Part shown: one piece after another, positions 22,600 through 35,190 of the stretch | Layout: the number at the start of each line of letters is the position of its first letter | Numbering within the stretch: the stretch's first letter is position 1 | NCBI GenBank assembly: GCA_030035585.1 | Contig: CM057464.1 | Coordinates: 78,414,919-78,478,918 of the forward strand | Source: Dugong dugon | Lineage: Eukaryota; Chordata; Mammalia; Sirenia; Dugongidae | Direction of reading: 5' to 3' | Length of the DNA stretch: 64,000 nucleotides | Position numbers and translations under genes: made by a program | Notes under the pieces: model-generated | What the model was told of the DNA's origin: nothing | Seen by the model: the letters and a program-made list of their open reading frames with translations, nothing else | Databases searched by the model: none

Positions 22600-23400
22600 A
22601 TGTTCTATTTTAGATTTGCTTCTCTTTCTCAGAAGACAAGGCTTCATTATTTCTTTTATCTCATCTGCAGTGTAATTCCAGGTGTTTTTTGTGTTTTATT
22701 TTTGTTTTTATATTGTTCCAAATTGTCTTTATTTTCAATATTAAAGGAAAATCTCCCTGGTTTAGTTTTCTCACTTACAATTATTTTATTTCATCATCTT
22801 AAAGATACCAATTACTTTGGCTTATAGCTTCCATTGAGTCTGTTGTAAAGTCATATCTCAATTAATTCCCTGTTCAGTTGTCCCCAATTTACTACTAAAC
22901 CTAGCCATTAATTTCTCAATTTTAAATACTATAGTTTTTTTCAGTTCTAGAACGTCTGTTTGACTTTTTTTTAATAGTTCCCAATTCTCTGCTGAAATAA
23001 CCAATCTCATCTTTTATCCTCTTGAACATAGTAATCATGGTTATATTGAAGTCTTTGGCTCCTGTATCAGGAACTCAATGGTTATGTTTCTATTGTCTAT
23101 TGCATTTTCTTTATTTTTATGTTTGTTTTCTTAACTAATTATGTGCCTATTATTTTTGAATGAATATGAGACATTGTAAATGTAAAATTACAGAAATAAT
23201 ATGAGGCTTCAGATGATGACATAATCGTTAAGAGAGGATTTACATTTGCTTCTGGTAGACTACTAGAGGCACTGGCACTCTGGGAGCAAATCCATCCAAT
23301 GTTAAGAGCTTAGAAGAATCCAAAGCCGGGCTTCAGCCTGTCCAAAGCTGATCTATACTGGTTGAACTCTTACTCTTAGTGTGCAACTTCAGGATCCGAA
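22600..23400 (-). mobile_element. Old L1M/HAL1-like fragment
   Basis: Read on the plus strand, 22940-23175 follows the order known from antisense old L1 copies: 'ttcagttctagaacgtctgt', then 'ctctgctgaaataacc', then 'cttgaacatagtaatcatgg', then 'atgagacattgtaaatg'. It is heavily diverged, so the ends and the subfamily are uncertain. Confidence 0.4.
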
Positions 23401-24494
23401 CCAAATATGGGAGATTTAAGGAGCCCTCTTCTGGAGGCCTTAGACTTGGATTTTTGTTCCTGCAGTTTCATAAGATTTTTTCAGTCTCTCTGTCACCTCT
23501 TCTGAAATCTATAGAAACTCTTAGGGCAAAAGTGGCCCTAAATATTGGATATGCCTCTCTTCTTCTGGACCTTAAACGTAAATGTTAATTTTCACTCCTT
23601 ACTGGTTTTTCATGCCTTCAAGTATATTGTTCTTCAACTTTTCTAATTGTTCTCTGCAAAAGAGTTGGTCAAAATTTGCTGATCTTCTGTGACTGAAACC
23701 ATAAATCTATCCATAAGTTTACTTCTGAAGACACAGGAAAACAAGTTCTATTCAATCTATCTATTGTATTGGAGAAACAAAAACAAAAACACTAGGTATA
23801 TATGTCAGTATTAGAAATTCAGCCTTCAATTTTTACATGCAGATTCTGAACGAGGAAAGATAGACTCTAATGAAAATAACTGTGGTTGAGTAGACGTGAA
23901 ATGTTTCATTTTCATCTTAAGCACACCATCAACTTACATATAAAACATATTAAAAAGATAAAATGATGCAATATAAAGTTATGCAAAGGCTTTAAGATTC
24001 AGTTACATATACATGAGGGACAAAAGGATTAATGAAAAGAACAAGGTTTTTTTGTTTTTTTTAGGCAGTCGTCATGTATAAAATATATCCCTTTGCAGCA
24101 AAAATAATTTTATAGTTATGTATTTTTATTTAGTATAAGCTTCATGTAAACTTTAAAAACTAGTCTTTATCTTTTCTCTGTTATCTTAAAACATTAAGAA
24201 GTTAGTATAAACGTAATACTAAGTAAAATTTTCAATAAATCTAATCTATGGGATCATCATCCTATCAAATAACTCATATTTATTTTTTACTACCTTCTAG
24301 TACTTGTCCACAAGCATGTTTACATTTTATATGGTTGCAGTCAGGTACATAGTGTCTCTTCTTTTTTTAAAGAATTAAAAATACAGTAAAATATAATAAA
24401 ATTTCTACTTTCTTTTCACACTAGTCATTTAATGTTTGTATTAAAATTCCAGTGTTTCATTGGCTCTTTTTTTTTTTTAATATACCATAAAAAT
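23401..24494. other. Unassigned AT-rich sequence
   Basis: Nothing recognised beyond short A or T runs. Confidence 0.4.
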
Positions 24495-24712
24495 ATTCAG
24501 AGCATCAATTTGGAGTTAGATTTGGATTTGGACAAGGACTCTTCCACTTGCCACATCTTTATTTATCTCTCTGTGACTAAGTTCCCACATCTGTAAATTT
24601 GGATAGTAAGAAAACCTATATCAAAAGTCTGTTGTGAGGACTAGCCCTAATTAAGGTAAAGCACTAAACATTGTCCAGCATATAGTAAGTATTCAACAAA
24701 TAAATACCAGTT
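24495..24712 (+). mobile_element. MIR SINE
   Basis: The MIR order is followed: 'cacttgccacatctttattt' in the core, 'ctaagttcccacatctgtaa', and the end 'gcatatagtaagtattcaac'. Confidence 0.75.
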
Positions 24713-25284
24713 AGACAACCTCATGCAATCTCTCATAAACACAGCTTTAAGCTAAAATATGGCATACTTACTAACCAAAATGCAAAGATTAACCAGCTTT
24801 GATATTAGAATGATGGGTGTAAATCTTCACCCCATCCCTGACTGATTGGCCAGTTGGAAAGCTGTATAACCTTTCTAACCCTTATTTTCCCTTTTTGGAT
24901 TTTAAAGAGGGAAAAACTGATGCAAAATCTATGAAAACTGCTAATACAATGTTTAACACACAGAAACTCAGTGTTAAATTCCTTTTCCCTATTAGTTTTC
25001 ACTCTTTCTACTAAACTCATGAAGTATGATTTGTCTTCATGACCATTATTGTGTCTCCTTAACCCTTCCACGGTAACTCAGCAGAGAGGTTAGAAATCTT
25101 TCTCTTGTTAAAAATAACAACTGCTTTTGCTTTGGACTATTTTAATGTATCAGGGCTTGGGTGCAAACAGTTTCCAGAAGAAAGGTTCTGCATTAATTTG
25201 GATATTTGCTCATTTGTGATAGTCCTACCCTGATATCATAAAAGTCAAATAGAGGTTACTGCTTTCCCTTCAGAAAGCATTGTA
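24713..25284. other. Unassigned sequence
   Basis: Nothing recognised. The minus-strand 88-codon frame at 24805-25071 has no family resemblance. Confidence 0.4.
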
Positions 25285-25515
25285 GATTAAAGGGAAAGAG
25301 CATGGGACTTTGTGGCAGACGGAGCCACATTTAAACTTGGACTCTGAACTAATCAGTTCATGAGTTTGGGAAAGTTATTTAACGGATTTGAACCTCAGTT
25401 TATCCATCTGTAGAAGTGGACTAATAATGCCTGCCTTTAGAATCTAGTGAGGGTTGAAATGAAATAAAGAATATAAGGTAGCCACTCATCTAATAACTGC
25501 TCAAGAAACATTAAT
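25285..25515 (+). mobile_element. MIR SINE
   Basis: 'aaagagcatgggactttgtg' is at the head, 'aacctcagtttatccatctg' is the core (25391-25410), and the end contains 'taataactgctcaagaaaca'. Confidence 0.75.
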
Positions 25516-25845
25516 CTTGTTTTTTGTCAATTATTTTAATAAATTATCAACTATAGCTATCCGGGGAACGAAAATATCAGTACCAACTGTATTTGTTTGT
25601 TCTTACTAAGACCTTCTGCAAATAACAAAGTTGTAAGTAGAAACTCAGACAAAAAAAAGGTAAATAATTGCCAAAGTAATTCTACGCACTAAGGGTTGTA
25701 GCTAAAGCTGGAAGCACTTACCTGAGGCACTAGAGTCATTCACTCCAATAGTAACTTATCTCTGGCACGTCCATGCAATTCAACATCTCTCCACCTCCAG
25801 CACCAAAGATTGAGCCAAATTCTACCCACATAAATTGCATAGGAA
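25516..25845. other. Unassigned sequence
   Basis: Nothing recognised. Confidence 0.4.
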
Positions 25846-26052
25846 TGGGCCCTGGTGGTGCAAATGGTTAAGTGTTTGGCAGCTCACCAAAAGGTTGGTG
25901 GTTGGAACCATCCAGTGGCTCCACAGGGGAAAGACCTACCAATCTGCTTCCATATAGATTACAGCCAAGAAAACCCTATGGAGCAGTTCTACTTCATCAC
26001 ATGGGGTCACTGTAAGTCGAAATCAACTCCCTGGCACCCAACAGCAACAAAC
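25846..26052 (+). mobile_element. AfroSINE, long subtype
   Basis: The head is 'gggccctggtggtgcaaatg', the middle segment 'caggggaaagacctaccaat', and the tail 'ctggcacccaacagcaacaa', the RTE-like tail form. Confidence 0.92.
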
Positions 26053-26698
26053 TGCACGGGACACTAGATGTTTGCTTTGTTAAATGCTTGTGTTGCAAAT
26101 ACCACCTGTGCCTAGAAATGCAATACTGCAACACATAGGAAAAATCTTTTCAATTGACTTCCCTGGTTATTCTCCACACCAACAGTATGAAATGTTCAAA
26201 TTTGACCTTTCAGATCATTACAGGGATATTAGAATGTCCCATAAAAAATAAAGGAACAATTCTTTGGTCTCAGAGATTCCAACGGTATTTTAATCTTCAG
26301 ATGATAAGCAAAAAAGGCTATTTTTCCTGTAATTAAGAAGATAATTATTATAAAATAAATTGCTGCCTTTCAGAGAAAGCGTCCCTGCCCCTCCCCCTTA
26401 TGTTTCATTTCTGTCATAATCTAAGGGGTGAATATAGTCACTTTTTGTGTGTGAAGGAAACATATTGTTTATTGTATTGTATAGAAAACAAGCTAGGCAT
26501 ATCTGTTCTTTAGTTTTTAACTTTTCATGCTTTATCATTTAAAAAGATAAAGCTTATTTTCACTGAACGTCAGTTTAAGGCTTCTTACTTATAGTGGGAA
26601 ATATAAGAAAAACATTTTACAGAGAAAATCAACAAATCAACATCTTTAATTTCCTATTGCACCCATTTTCTCCTTACTACTTTTTGATAAATAGTTCC
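26053..26698. other. Unassigned sequence
   Basis: Nothing recognised. Confidence 0.4.
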
Positions 26699-27183
26699 TG
26701 TCTTAGTCATCTAGTGCTGCTATAACAGAAACACCACAAGTGGATGGTTTTAATGAAGAGAAGTTTAGTTCCTCACAGTTAAAGTAGGCTAAAAGTCCAA
26801 ATTCAGGGCATCAGCTCCAGGGGAAGGCTTTTTCTCTCTATTGGCCTTCTTCTCTTCTGTGTTCCCCTGGACTAGGAGCTTCACCGTGCAGGGACCCTGG
26901 TCCAAAGGATGCGCTCTGATCCCAGCGCTGCTTTCTTCATGGTATGAGGTCCCCCTGTCGCACTGCTCACTTCTGTCTTTTATATCCCAAGACATTGCCT
27001 CAGGATACAATCCAATCTTGTAGACTGAGTCCTGCCTTACTAACACAACTGCCGCCCATCCTCACTCATTAACATCATAGAGGCAGGATTTACAACATAT
27101 AGGAAAACTACACAATACCAGGAATCATGGCCCAGCCAAACTGATACACACATTTTTTGGGGGACATAATTCAATCCATGACA
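26699..27183 (-). mobile_element. MaLR/ERVL-type solo LTR, fossil, nearly full length
   Basis: On the minus strand it starts TGTCATGGATTGAATTATGT and ends GATGACTAAGACA, with a TATAAAAG-like box and a poly(A) region. The exact 5-bp repeat gttcc flanks it at 26694-26698 and 27184-27188, as expected for ERVL-class insertion. Only the LTR remains. It is the closest relative of 42665-43118. Confidence 0.8.
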
Positions 27184-27188
27184 GTTCC

Positions 27189-28998
27189 TTAGTATCTCTA
27201 TCTTCCCCATCCTACCTTTTAATCATTCCAGTGAAGTGTTTGCATCTCAAGTGGTTACAAAGACCAAGATTCAAACTATGATGGAGGCAGTAAGAGGAAT
27301 ATATAAAGGAAGTGAAAGGGGGGAAAAGAAGAATAAGAAAAGGGATAACTGGAAAAATTTACCTAAGAGACAGGTTTCTAGGTGAAAAAACATTATCAGA
27401 CAAAAATATAAGTGAGCATGTGTACATGTGGTTAAAACTAATATATCCTGACTGTTAAGAAATTCATTTATTTTTATTCACTTAAGTCACTCATTCAAAG
27501 TTAATTCAGAGTATAAATTTAAAAAGATGCAAGAAAATATTGACAGATTGCAACAACAGTTAAAAATGACCAAGATAAAGTTTAATAGGGGATCTATAAA
27601 ACATTCTGCACTTAGATTCAAATAGCATTTGAAATTATTTTGGACAAATTATGAATAAAGGACAATTGTCTTTAAAAAACCTAGGGTTTTTTTTTTTTGT
27701 TTGTTTGTTTTTGTTTTTGTTTTTGTATCTATGAGGTTAATGAAGCTGTCAAAATATATATATTGCAAAATTGTGCTGAATTTTAAAAAAACTGGCTTAT
27801 TTCCTCTGCAGTCAACATGCTTCAGGCTACATCTAGAATAATGGGTTACAGTTTTTGTATCACACATTAACATCAACTTTAAAAAACTAAGATACATTAT
27901 GTATTGGACATTCAGAATATTTAAACACATGGTTGTTTAAATGTGCTTGATGGGAAAAATTAAAAAGGAACAAGAATATTCATCCTCCTCGTGAAAAAGG
28001 GAGACAACTTATAATTAATTCCAGACAGTCAACCTAGAGAAAGGATGCAAGTTAAAGTTCATTTTTGTTCAAACTAAGGTAAATTTTCTGGCAATTGGGA
28101 TTACCAAAAAACAAAGCCTCCTTTGAGAGTTTATGAACTGATGGTTACTGAAAAAAATATAATCACAGAAAATCTGAATAACAAACTAACAGGAATGTTT
28201 TACTGCTTCATATACTATTTGTTTACACTGCATGCAAATTTTAGAATCTGAGGAGCTGGCATATCTGAATTAAGTGACTTCAGACCTAAATTAAAGAAAA
28301 AAACCTCCATTCTGAATTAATTAAGGTTTTCATTTCTACTTTTTTAAAGAAAATAATTAGCCTTTTGTCTAAGTTTTACTGCTTGAAAAATAAAAGCGCA
28401 GGGACTGTTGAGAGTGTTTACACAACTGGCCATAGAGAAGACACCTTACTGAAAGGTTAAGTTAGTACCTTTAAATAACTTTATAGCTAAGACAGATATA
28501 TGTCAAGCCTTATCCTCATTCTCACTCCCCAAATAATTTTCACTCATTGGAATTTTTTCCTCAGTATTTCTCTTAATTCCTTGTAAATTGGTAACTAGAT
28601 AGAACTTTGTTAGAATAAGGAGGCAAATCATAGCTGTAAAAGTTTTGACTGTAATACAAAAGTGCTGATATTCCAGCTCTAATTTTTGTAAATAAACTTG
28701 CTGTCTTAACAACTTTCAGGGTATTTTCCCAGAGGCTGCCTGGGCCCTATCTCACTCCCTTCTCAGCTAGATGAGCAATGTTTACATTTCAAAAGACTTT
28801 AGATTTAGAGCTGGTTTAATCTTTACTCTTTCCTAACTAATGGTTGATTTTATATTCAAGGACTCCAATTAAGTTGAGTCTGCCTGCAATTCATCACTAA
28901 ACCTCCACATCAAAAATGTTTATGTGTTTCATTTTCGAAATATTGCCTTAGTCAAATTGTATCAGGAATAAGAGAATTGTGTTAGGCTAGAAATTGAT
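27189..28998. other. Unassigned, repeat-poor stretch
   Basis: About 1.8 kb with no recognised interspersed repeat. It holds a (TTTTG)n/(TTTG)n run at 27688-27726. An octamer-like ATGCAAAT occurs near 28234, but a single 8-mer means little. Confidence 0.4.
27688..27726. repeat. (TTTG)n/(TTTTTG)n simple repeat
   Basis: A poly-T run passing into TTTG and TTTTTG units. Confidence 0.9.
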
Positions 28999-29240
28999 GT
29001 TAAGGAGGTTTAACTACCCCTTGTAAATTTCTCCACCTCCTTCTGCATTTGCTTTGGTGTGAAACCTTTGCCTTTGTTTACTTTGCCTGTTAAACACCCT
29101 GCTGTTCTGCTGGCAAAGCAGAACACATGCAGCAGCCCTTTTTATGATGCCGTATGTTTTCTGCATTTCTCGGAGTGAAATTATTCCTTCAATCAAGTTT
29201 TTGTTTTAATCAGAGTATCAGTCTGGTGTTTATACTACAA
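28999..29240 (+). mobile_element. Possible LTR fossil (tentative)
   Basis: The stretch begins TGTTAAGG and ends CTACAACA. It has a TATA-like 'cctttttatgatgc' and is followed by 'tttcttggtgacc', which resembles the sequence after a retroviral LTR. No second LTR or internal region was recognised. It may be a chance resemblance. Confidence 0.3.
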
Positions 29241-29582
29241 CATTTCTTGGTGACCACCACATAAAAACCTTTACTATGCCTCTTCAACGCCCATTCCCAT
29301 CCTTCAAAGACTTCATTTCCGGGTGGCTTCTGGTTAGATGATGACAACAAGAATCATTCATGCTGGATTTGGAAGGCAGAAGAAGAGGAGCTATTAATCT
29401 CTGGCAGCAGTGTGGGCAGACATAAATGCATAAGCAGAAAATAGGCATGGAATTTGCCTCTGTTGTCATTGCTGAAGGTGGCCAAGATCATTGGCAGCAA
29501 CATCCTGCTGCTACTGGACAATCTAGACATCCTTCAGAGGATTCCCCACTTATATTTTGCAGGCTGTTGACCCCACTGGTCC

Positions 29583-29652
29583 TTAAATTAAATTAATTAT
29601 GTATTTAAATTTAAATAATTTATTTGATTATTTCATTAATTTAATTATTATG
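29583..29652. repeat. AT-rich, partly palindromic low-complexity run
   Basis: Built almost entirely from TTAAAT, ATTTAAAT and TTAATTA words, several self-complementary. Confidence 0.7.
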
Positions 29653-31024
29653 TCATGTGTTCCCTGCACTTCGCAATTTCCTAATAGAGGCCTTCTCCCA
29701 GCCTACCAAAGGTTATTCTCTGTATTGAAACTCTGATTCCCAGTATTAAGTCTCTTTCTGCTCAAAATGCCTAGAATGGCTTACATTTAATGGTGAATAT
29801 ATGAATGAATGGAAGCTGGATCAAATAAGCTGTAAAAAGCACGCTTTGATTAGTATATATATTAGAAATAAGAAAATAGCATCTCTATATATTTACTTGA
29901 CTCAAGAACAAACATGACATAATATACTGTTTTATAAAATTTTATTCCTTTAAATGTGTAATAGTCTCATGTTTTATTAGTTCAGAAATGCAAATTTTAC
30001 ATATAGCTGCTGATAATTTCTTAAAAAGTAAAACACTGACTTTTTTGAACTCTTAGTAACATTAATTAAATCATCTGTTACAAGTTCTCTACTCATATTG
30101 TCAGATTTTTAATTGCCTTAAAAATTAAACCTGTCATATTATATTCAAAGTACTGTGTTCTCTTTGAAGTTTGATTTTATTTATGAGTTTGCTTTCACTA
30201 AGGATTAAGGAAGGCAAGCAAGTTCAAGTGCATAGTTAGGAAGGTCTTCAAGTAGACTTGTCAAGGGAATGGCCTGTCCAAAAATGCAAGGTATGAGAGG
30301 AATCTTTTTCTCTGATTAATTCTGGAACGTAACTTGCAGGAGGATGAATTTCAAGATAACTTGTACATTTAGAAAAGAACATACCCATCACAGATCAGAG
30401 CTCTGGAAAAGACTCAAATGCCTGAGCTGGGGGAATGACTGCAGAGGACTTGCAGGAGCTGGACCTCAGACTTGCAAAGAGCTTGCGCTGAGATATGTAG
30501 ACAAACGCAAAGGAAATAGTCCAGAAACCCCCCGGAGGGGGAGGGATTGAGAAGCCAGGATGTTATCCATGGAGCAATAAAAAATCATTGAAGAGCTTCA
30601 AAGGATGGAAGGAGCAAGAACAAAGCAAAAGGTGAAAAAAATTACATTGGATAGTAGTTAAAACGGATAAGAGAAGGAAAATTGCTGCTGGAGGTTGGAA
30701 ATCAACATCAGAATTCTAGTCCTTTGTTTGTCTCTCCTTCCCCACTAAGGACTAGGACAATTTGCCCTTCATTCGTTCTTCGTCTTGCTAGTCCTTTGGA
30801 CACTTAATTCAAAAGATCTTTAAGAAATATTTCCTGAAAAAGTTTCTTTCCCCTCTATCATAGTGAACATTTAGATTTCTATGTTAATATATTTAATTCT
30901 TTCAAAGAGTGAGTTTTTTTGATGGATTATGCTAAAAAGTAGAATTTCCTGAACACTGATGCTAAAAAAATAAATTGAACTCCCAGTTCAACTACTTAAC
31001 AACTTATTATTCTAAAACTACTGT

Positions 31025-31130
31025 AATAATGCTCTTGTCTCAGAAGGTGTTGGTAAGATTCATTGAGAAATCACGCGTAAAGCCCTTAGCACAATGACTG
31101 CCCATGCTTAATTAATATTAATCATTCCTC
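31025..31130 (+). mobile_element. MIR-like 3' piece
   Basis: 'gttggtaagattcattgaga', then 'gcgtaaagcccttagcacaa' and 'tgactgcccatgcttaatta' follow the second half of MIR. Confidence 0.5.
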
Positions 31131-32066
31131 TTTCCTTTAAGACAAATTTATAAATTTTGTCAGAAATACTGAATTCTAAATTTCTCTCACCTGGATTCAC
31201 ATATATCACATTTATAGTTTCTCAGTGGATCTGAGATCATCTGCTCCAGAACTACTATGCTGGTGAAAAAAACAGATTCGTGAGTCAATTATGGAATTTG
31301 TCTTTGAGAATAGAGAAGGAACTTGCATTTTAACAAACTGGCATGTCCTGCTGATGTACCCTATGTATGAGGGCAATTTATGCACCTGGTGTCTGAGGAA
31401 TATGGAAAAGCCACTGTATTAGAATACTTTCAACTATTAGGTAGAATATATCTATCTTACATAGGCAAATGAATATGTCTGACTCAAATCCTACTTAGAA
31501 GAAAAACATGAACAATATATCTATTTTAAGTTTAAAAAAATGAACATAAAAATCAATTGTAGAAAAAGGCACTTGATTGACAAACAGTGCATCCTGAACA
31601 ATGAGGTGAAACACAATACTTAGCACATCTTAGAATCTGAGGTAGGCCATGAAATAAATTTTTAATAAAACTGCATATTAAATAGAGAGGTTTAATGGTT
31701 TCTGCACAACTCAAATAAAGGAATAACTGCCTTATATATTGAAGGGTCATCATCTTAACAGCAAAAGATTGCAGCTTTTGGACCATATTCAATATTCAGA
31801 CTCAAAAATTTTAGTGTCCTTTTTCCCAAGTGTCTGCTTTAAAAATTCACTGAATTGCTGAGGTACAGGAAGAGGAATTTTTATTCTCTTTATCCAAAGT
31901 TTCCAACTTACATCCTGTCTCCAAAAAGATTCATATTTTTTTCAAAAATGACTCCTTGTAAGACTAACCTCAAGTTTAGCAAACCAGTATATTTTAAATC
32001 CTGTGTGACACAAGAATAGAGAACCTGTAGTCTTCATGACAGTTAATGGGCATATTTTTAGATTTT

Positions 32067-32083
32067 AAAAAATTTAAATGGGA
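32067..32083 (+). repeat. Target-site duplication, left, of L1 copy A
   Basis: aaaaaatttaaatggga is repeated exactly at 40185-40201. It marks the left end of copy A. Confidence 0.92.
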
Positions 32084-33767
32084 AGTTCTGGCAAAATGGC
32101 TCTCTAGGCAGAAGCACCACACTGTCCCTCCGCAGCAAATATCTGAAAAACTAAGCCAAACAGAGAAAACAACAATCCTGAAACCCTAAAACATCAAATG
32201 AAGAGATAAAGAACTCAGCCAAGCACCAAATGGAGTGAGAAAACTGACAGAGAATGGAGAGTGAGGAGAGACTCATGCAGAGGTCCCCTACCTGCTAACG
32301 CAGCACAGATCCGCCATCTTGGACTTCTATTGGACACCAGCAAACAGGGGGTACGAGAAAGCAGCCTCACCGAGCGTCCAGCTGGAGACAAAACAACTGG
32401 TAATTTGTGATATACACTTTCCCACCACCCACCCCTCTTCACCCTAACTCAGCCTCATCTGCTTCCTGCGACCACAATCTCTTGACCAGGAAACACCGGC
32501 TGCTTGGATTCCACACACCCGAACGGACGGCTCTCTGAGTGCCATTTGTTGGATGCCAGTGTTGCTTTTTTTTTCCTGCTTCTTTTGATTTCTTACTTGC
32601 CTCTCGCCACCTCCCCCTCCTTTTGCTCGAGTACCTGGCTCCGTGCGCCATCTTTGCTTCTTCTTGAGGGGCTGCGGAGCTCCATTCGAGTGTGGAGCTG
32701 CTTCCCGGTCTCGGCTACCGCGCTGGTGGGATCCCGGGGCTTTTGTTGGTTTGTTTGTTTTGAAATGTTTGTTTGTTTTCTTTTCCTTTTCTTGAGTTGG
32801 GAGCCCTTTCTGGCCAGGCAGAGCTGTGTGGCAAGGAGACTCCACTTCAGCTTCCACAGACATGCAGAGGGATCCCTGAGGGCATTTCTCTTTTTCTTGC
32901 TTTTTTTTTCTGTTTTTTGGGGGGCCTTTCTTGTTCCTTTTTTTTTTTAAATTTGTTTTGTTTTATTTTCCCTCTTTTTCCCTTTTCGTCCTTCTTCATT
33001 GCTCAGTTTCTCGTCTCTCTATATCTTCCTTCTCTTTCTGTTCCCTGAATACTTGGCGTTGTATACCTCTATGCCTTCTAGCCAGGCTGTACTGCAACAC
33101 CTGAGAGCGACTTCCGCAGACCTCAAAGCTGCACCAGTGGGATCCCTGGGAACTTTGTGGTTCTTTAACCTTTCTGATTTTTATTTATTCATTCTTTTAT
33201 TTTCTTCCTCTTCCCATTTCTGTTTTTCTCCATTTCATAGTCTCTCATCTCTCCACTCCAACAGCAAGCTCCTCTAGCATTCCTTTTGTTTGTTTGTATG
33301 TTTTTAGCTCCTGTTCATCTCTCCTCTCTCCCATATCCATCTTAGCTCCACACATAACAATCTCCCCGCTGCATCCTGCCTACCTGCACCATGTGCTTGA
33401 CATCACACCACCAAGAAGCACAGGCACGGCCTACGGGAACCTGCCCTGCACTGATTACTGACCCGCTCTGATGGCTGTAGTAAGTGCCACAAACAACCCA
33501 TCCCAGTAACTCCTTTCAGCTAGACCTGCCCTTCCGTACCATATCTGAGTGACTGACCCTAACAGCTGGAGAAGGAGGCAAAAAGTATTGTGCCCACAGA
33601 CGAGCAAACAACAAAGAACACAGAGTCCACCTGCTCAGAAATAGTCAAATTTTTTTTTTAAAAAAGGGACGAAACAAAAAAGTATATAATCAATAAACGA
33701 GAAAAATAACTGCTGAATGCCCTGATAACAGCAGACAATACCAAAACATTTACAAAAACAGGACAGG
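32084..33767 (+). promoter_or_regulatory. 5'UTR/promoter region of L1 copy A
   Basis: About 1.7 kb before the first usable ORF1 ATG. It begins 'agttctggcaaaatggctct', which matches the start of copy B. It includes one unit (32400-32683) of the segment that is doubled in copy B, then a long pyrimidine-rich part (about 32550-33300) full of CTTT/TTTC runs. Open frames in this region reflect composition, not coding. By analogy with other L1s it should hold an internal pol II promoter. Confidence 0.75.
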
Positions 33768-34725
33768 ATGGTTCCAGTAGGCGTCGAAAATAAAACACCA
33801 GATGACTCTCCCGTGGAAGAAAATGCACTAGAACTACCTGATAGGTAACTCAAATCTCAAATACTAAGAATTCTCCAAGAACTGAGTCAAAAAGCTGACA
33901 AACATCAGGAAAAAATAGACAAATTCATGGAAAATACAGACAAAAAATTGGAAGAATTCAGGAAAATAATGCAGGAACAAAATGCCAAAATAAATTCACA
34001 AGTAGAAATTTTACAAAGACAACAATTAGAAATCCAAAAGATAAACAACAAGATTTCAGAAATGGATGGTGTCACAGAAGGGCTGAGAAGCAGATTTGAA
34101 AGGATGGAGGACAGATTCAGTGGAACTGAAGACAAACACTTGGCTATAACTTTGTTTCAGGAAAACTCAGAAAAAAGAACAAAGAAAAATGAAGAGACCC
34201 TGAGAGTTACGTGGGACACAATCAAAAGCAAAAATTTGCAAGTGATTGGAATTCCAGAACAGGGGGAGAAGACAGAAAACACAGAGAGGATCATTGAGGA
34301 ACTGCTGACAGAAAACTTTCCCAATAGCATGAAAGATGAAAAGCTGGCCATCCAAAAAGCTCAACGAACCCCATATAGGATAGACCCCCCCTAAAAAAAT
34401 CACCAAGGCATATCACATTCACTCTCGCCAAAACCAAAGACAAAGAATCCTGAGAACAGCTCATGAAAAATGAGAAGTCACATACAGAGGAGAAACAATA
34501 AGACTAAGCTCAGATTATTCAGCAGAAACCATGCAGGCAAGAAGGCAATGGGATGGCATATATAAAATCTTGAAAGAAAAAAATTGTCAGCCAAGAATAA
34601 TATATCCTGCAAAACTCTCGTTCAAATTTGATGGTGAAATTAGGTCATTTCCAGATAAACAGAAATTAAGGGAATATGTAAAAGTCAAACCAAACTTACA
34701 AGAATTATTAAAGGGAATTTTTTGA
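33768..34725 (+). pseudogene. L1 ORF1 (RNA-binding protein) remnant, copy A
   Basis: ORF1p coats L1 RNA. The N-terminal part is a Lys/Glu/Gln-rich coiled coil, followed by an RRM-like block (NLQVIGIPE and ELLTENFPNSM) and the C-terminal domain (ARRQWDGIYKILKEKN, PAKLSFKFDGEIRSF). An early TAA at 33846-33848 and a frame change in the C-run near 34385-34394 break it. In copy B the ORF starts at an ATG about 50 bp further upstream; in copy A that region carries stops. The span would give about 320 codons against the roughly 338 of human ORF1p. Confidence 0.88.
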
Positions 34726-35190
34726 TCTGAGGACAAACAGCTTCAGCTTACAGGCAGAACCTAGGATGCAGGATCATACCAGCCAGATACCAATCTGGAA
34801 ATGAACTCTCAAGGAGTATCCAAAACCAAAAGAAATACAACAGGGAATCAGAGCAGTTAATCAGTAAATGACAACAACATGAAAAAAATAAAAGGGAATA
34901 AACGGTGTAGGTATAGAACCTTCTAAGGAGAGGAAGGCAAGGTGATACCAAGTAATGGTAGACTGCTTCAAACTTAGAAAGATAAGGGTAAAATTTATGG
35001 TAACCACAAAGAAAGTTAACAAACATACTCAAAAAAAAAAAAAAAAGAGGAAGAACATAAAGTCTCAGCAAAAACAAAACCTACATAAACAAAAGAAATG
35101 AAAAAAAAAATCCACAAACAAAAGTAACTCAGCACAAGAGAGTAAGAACAACAAAGAAAACTTCAGCACCACAAAAAAAAGCACTACAAA

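Larger units (their letters stand above)
29241..32066. other. Unassigned AT-rich stretch
   Basis: About 2.8 kb. It contains an AT-only, partly palindromic run at 29583-29652 and a MIR-like piece at 31025-31130. The rest holds no recognisable gene or element, and short frames here have no family resemblance. Confidence 0.4.

Noticed and set aside
27805-27820. Splice-acceptor-like pyrimidine tract followed by CAG
   Set aside because: No coding potential follows and no matching donor was found.
29475-29575. Short stretch reading VAKIIGSNILLLLDNLDILQ
   Set aside because: It looks protein-like at first, but is only about 30 codons long, has no supporting splice sites or homologous neighbour, and may be chance or an old unnamed repeat.
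32504-33277. Overlapping long open frames on both strands (up to 148 codons)
   Set aside because: They lie in the pyrimidine-rich L1 5'UTR, give Phe/Leu/Ser-rich or Lys-rich strings, and are broken differently in copy B. They are composition artefacts.
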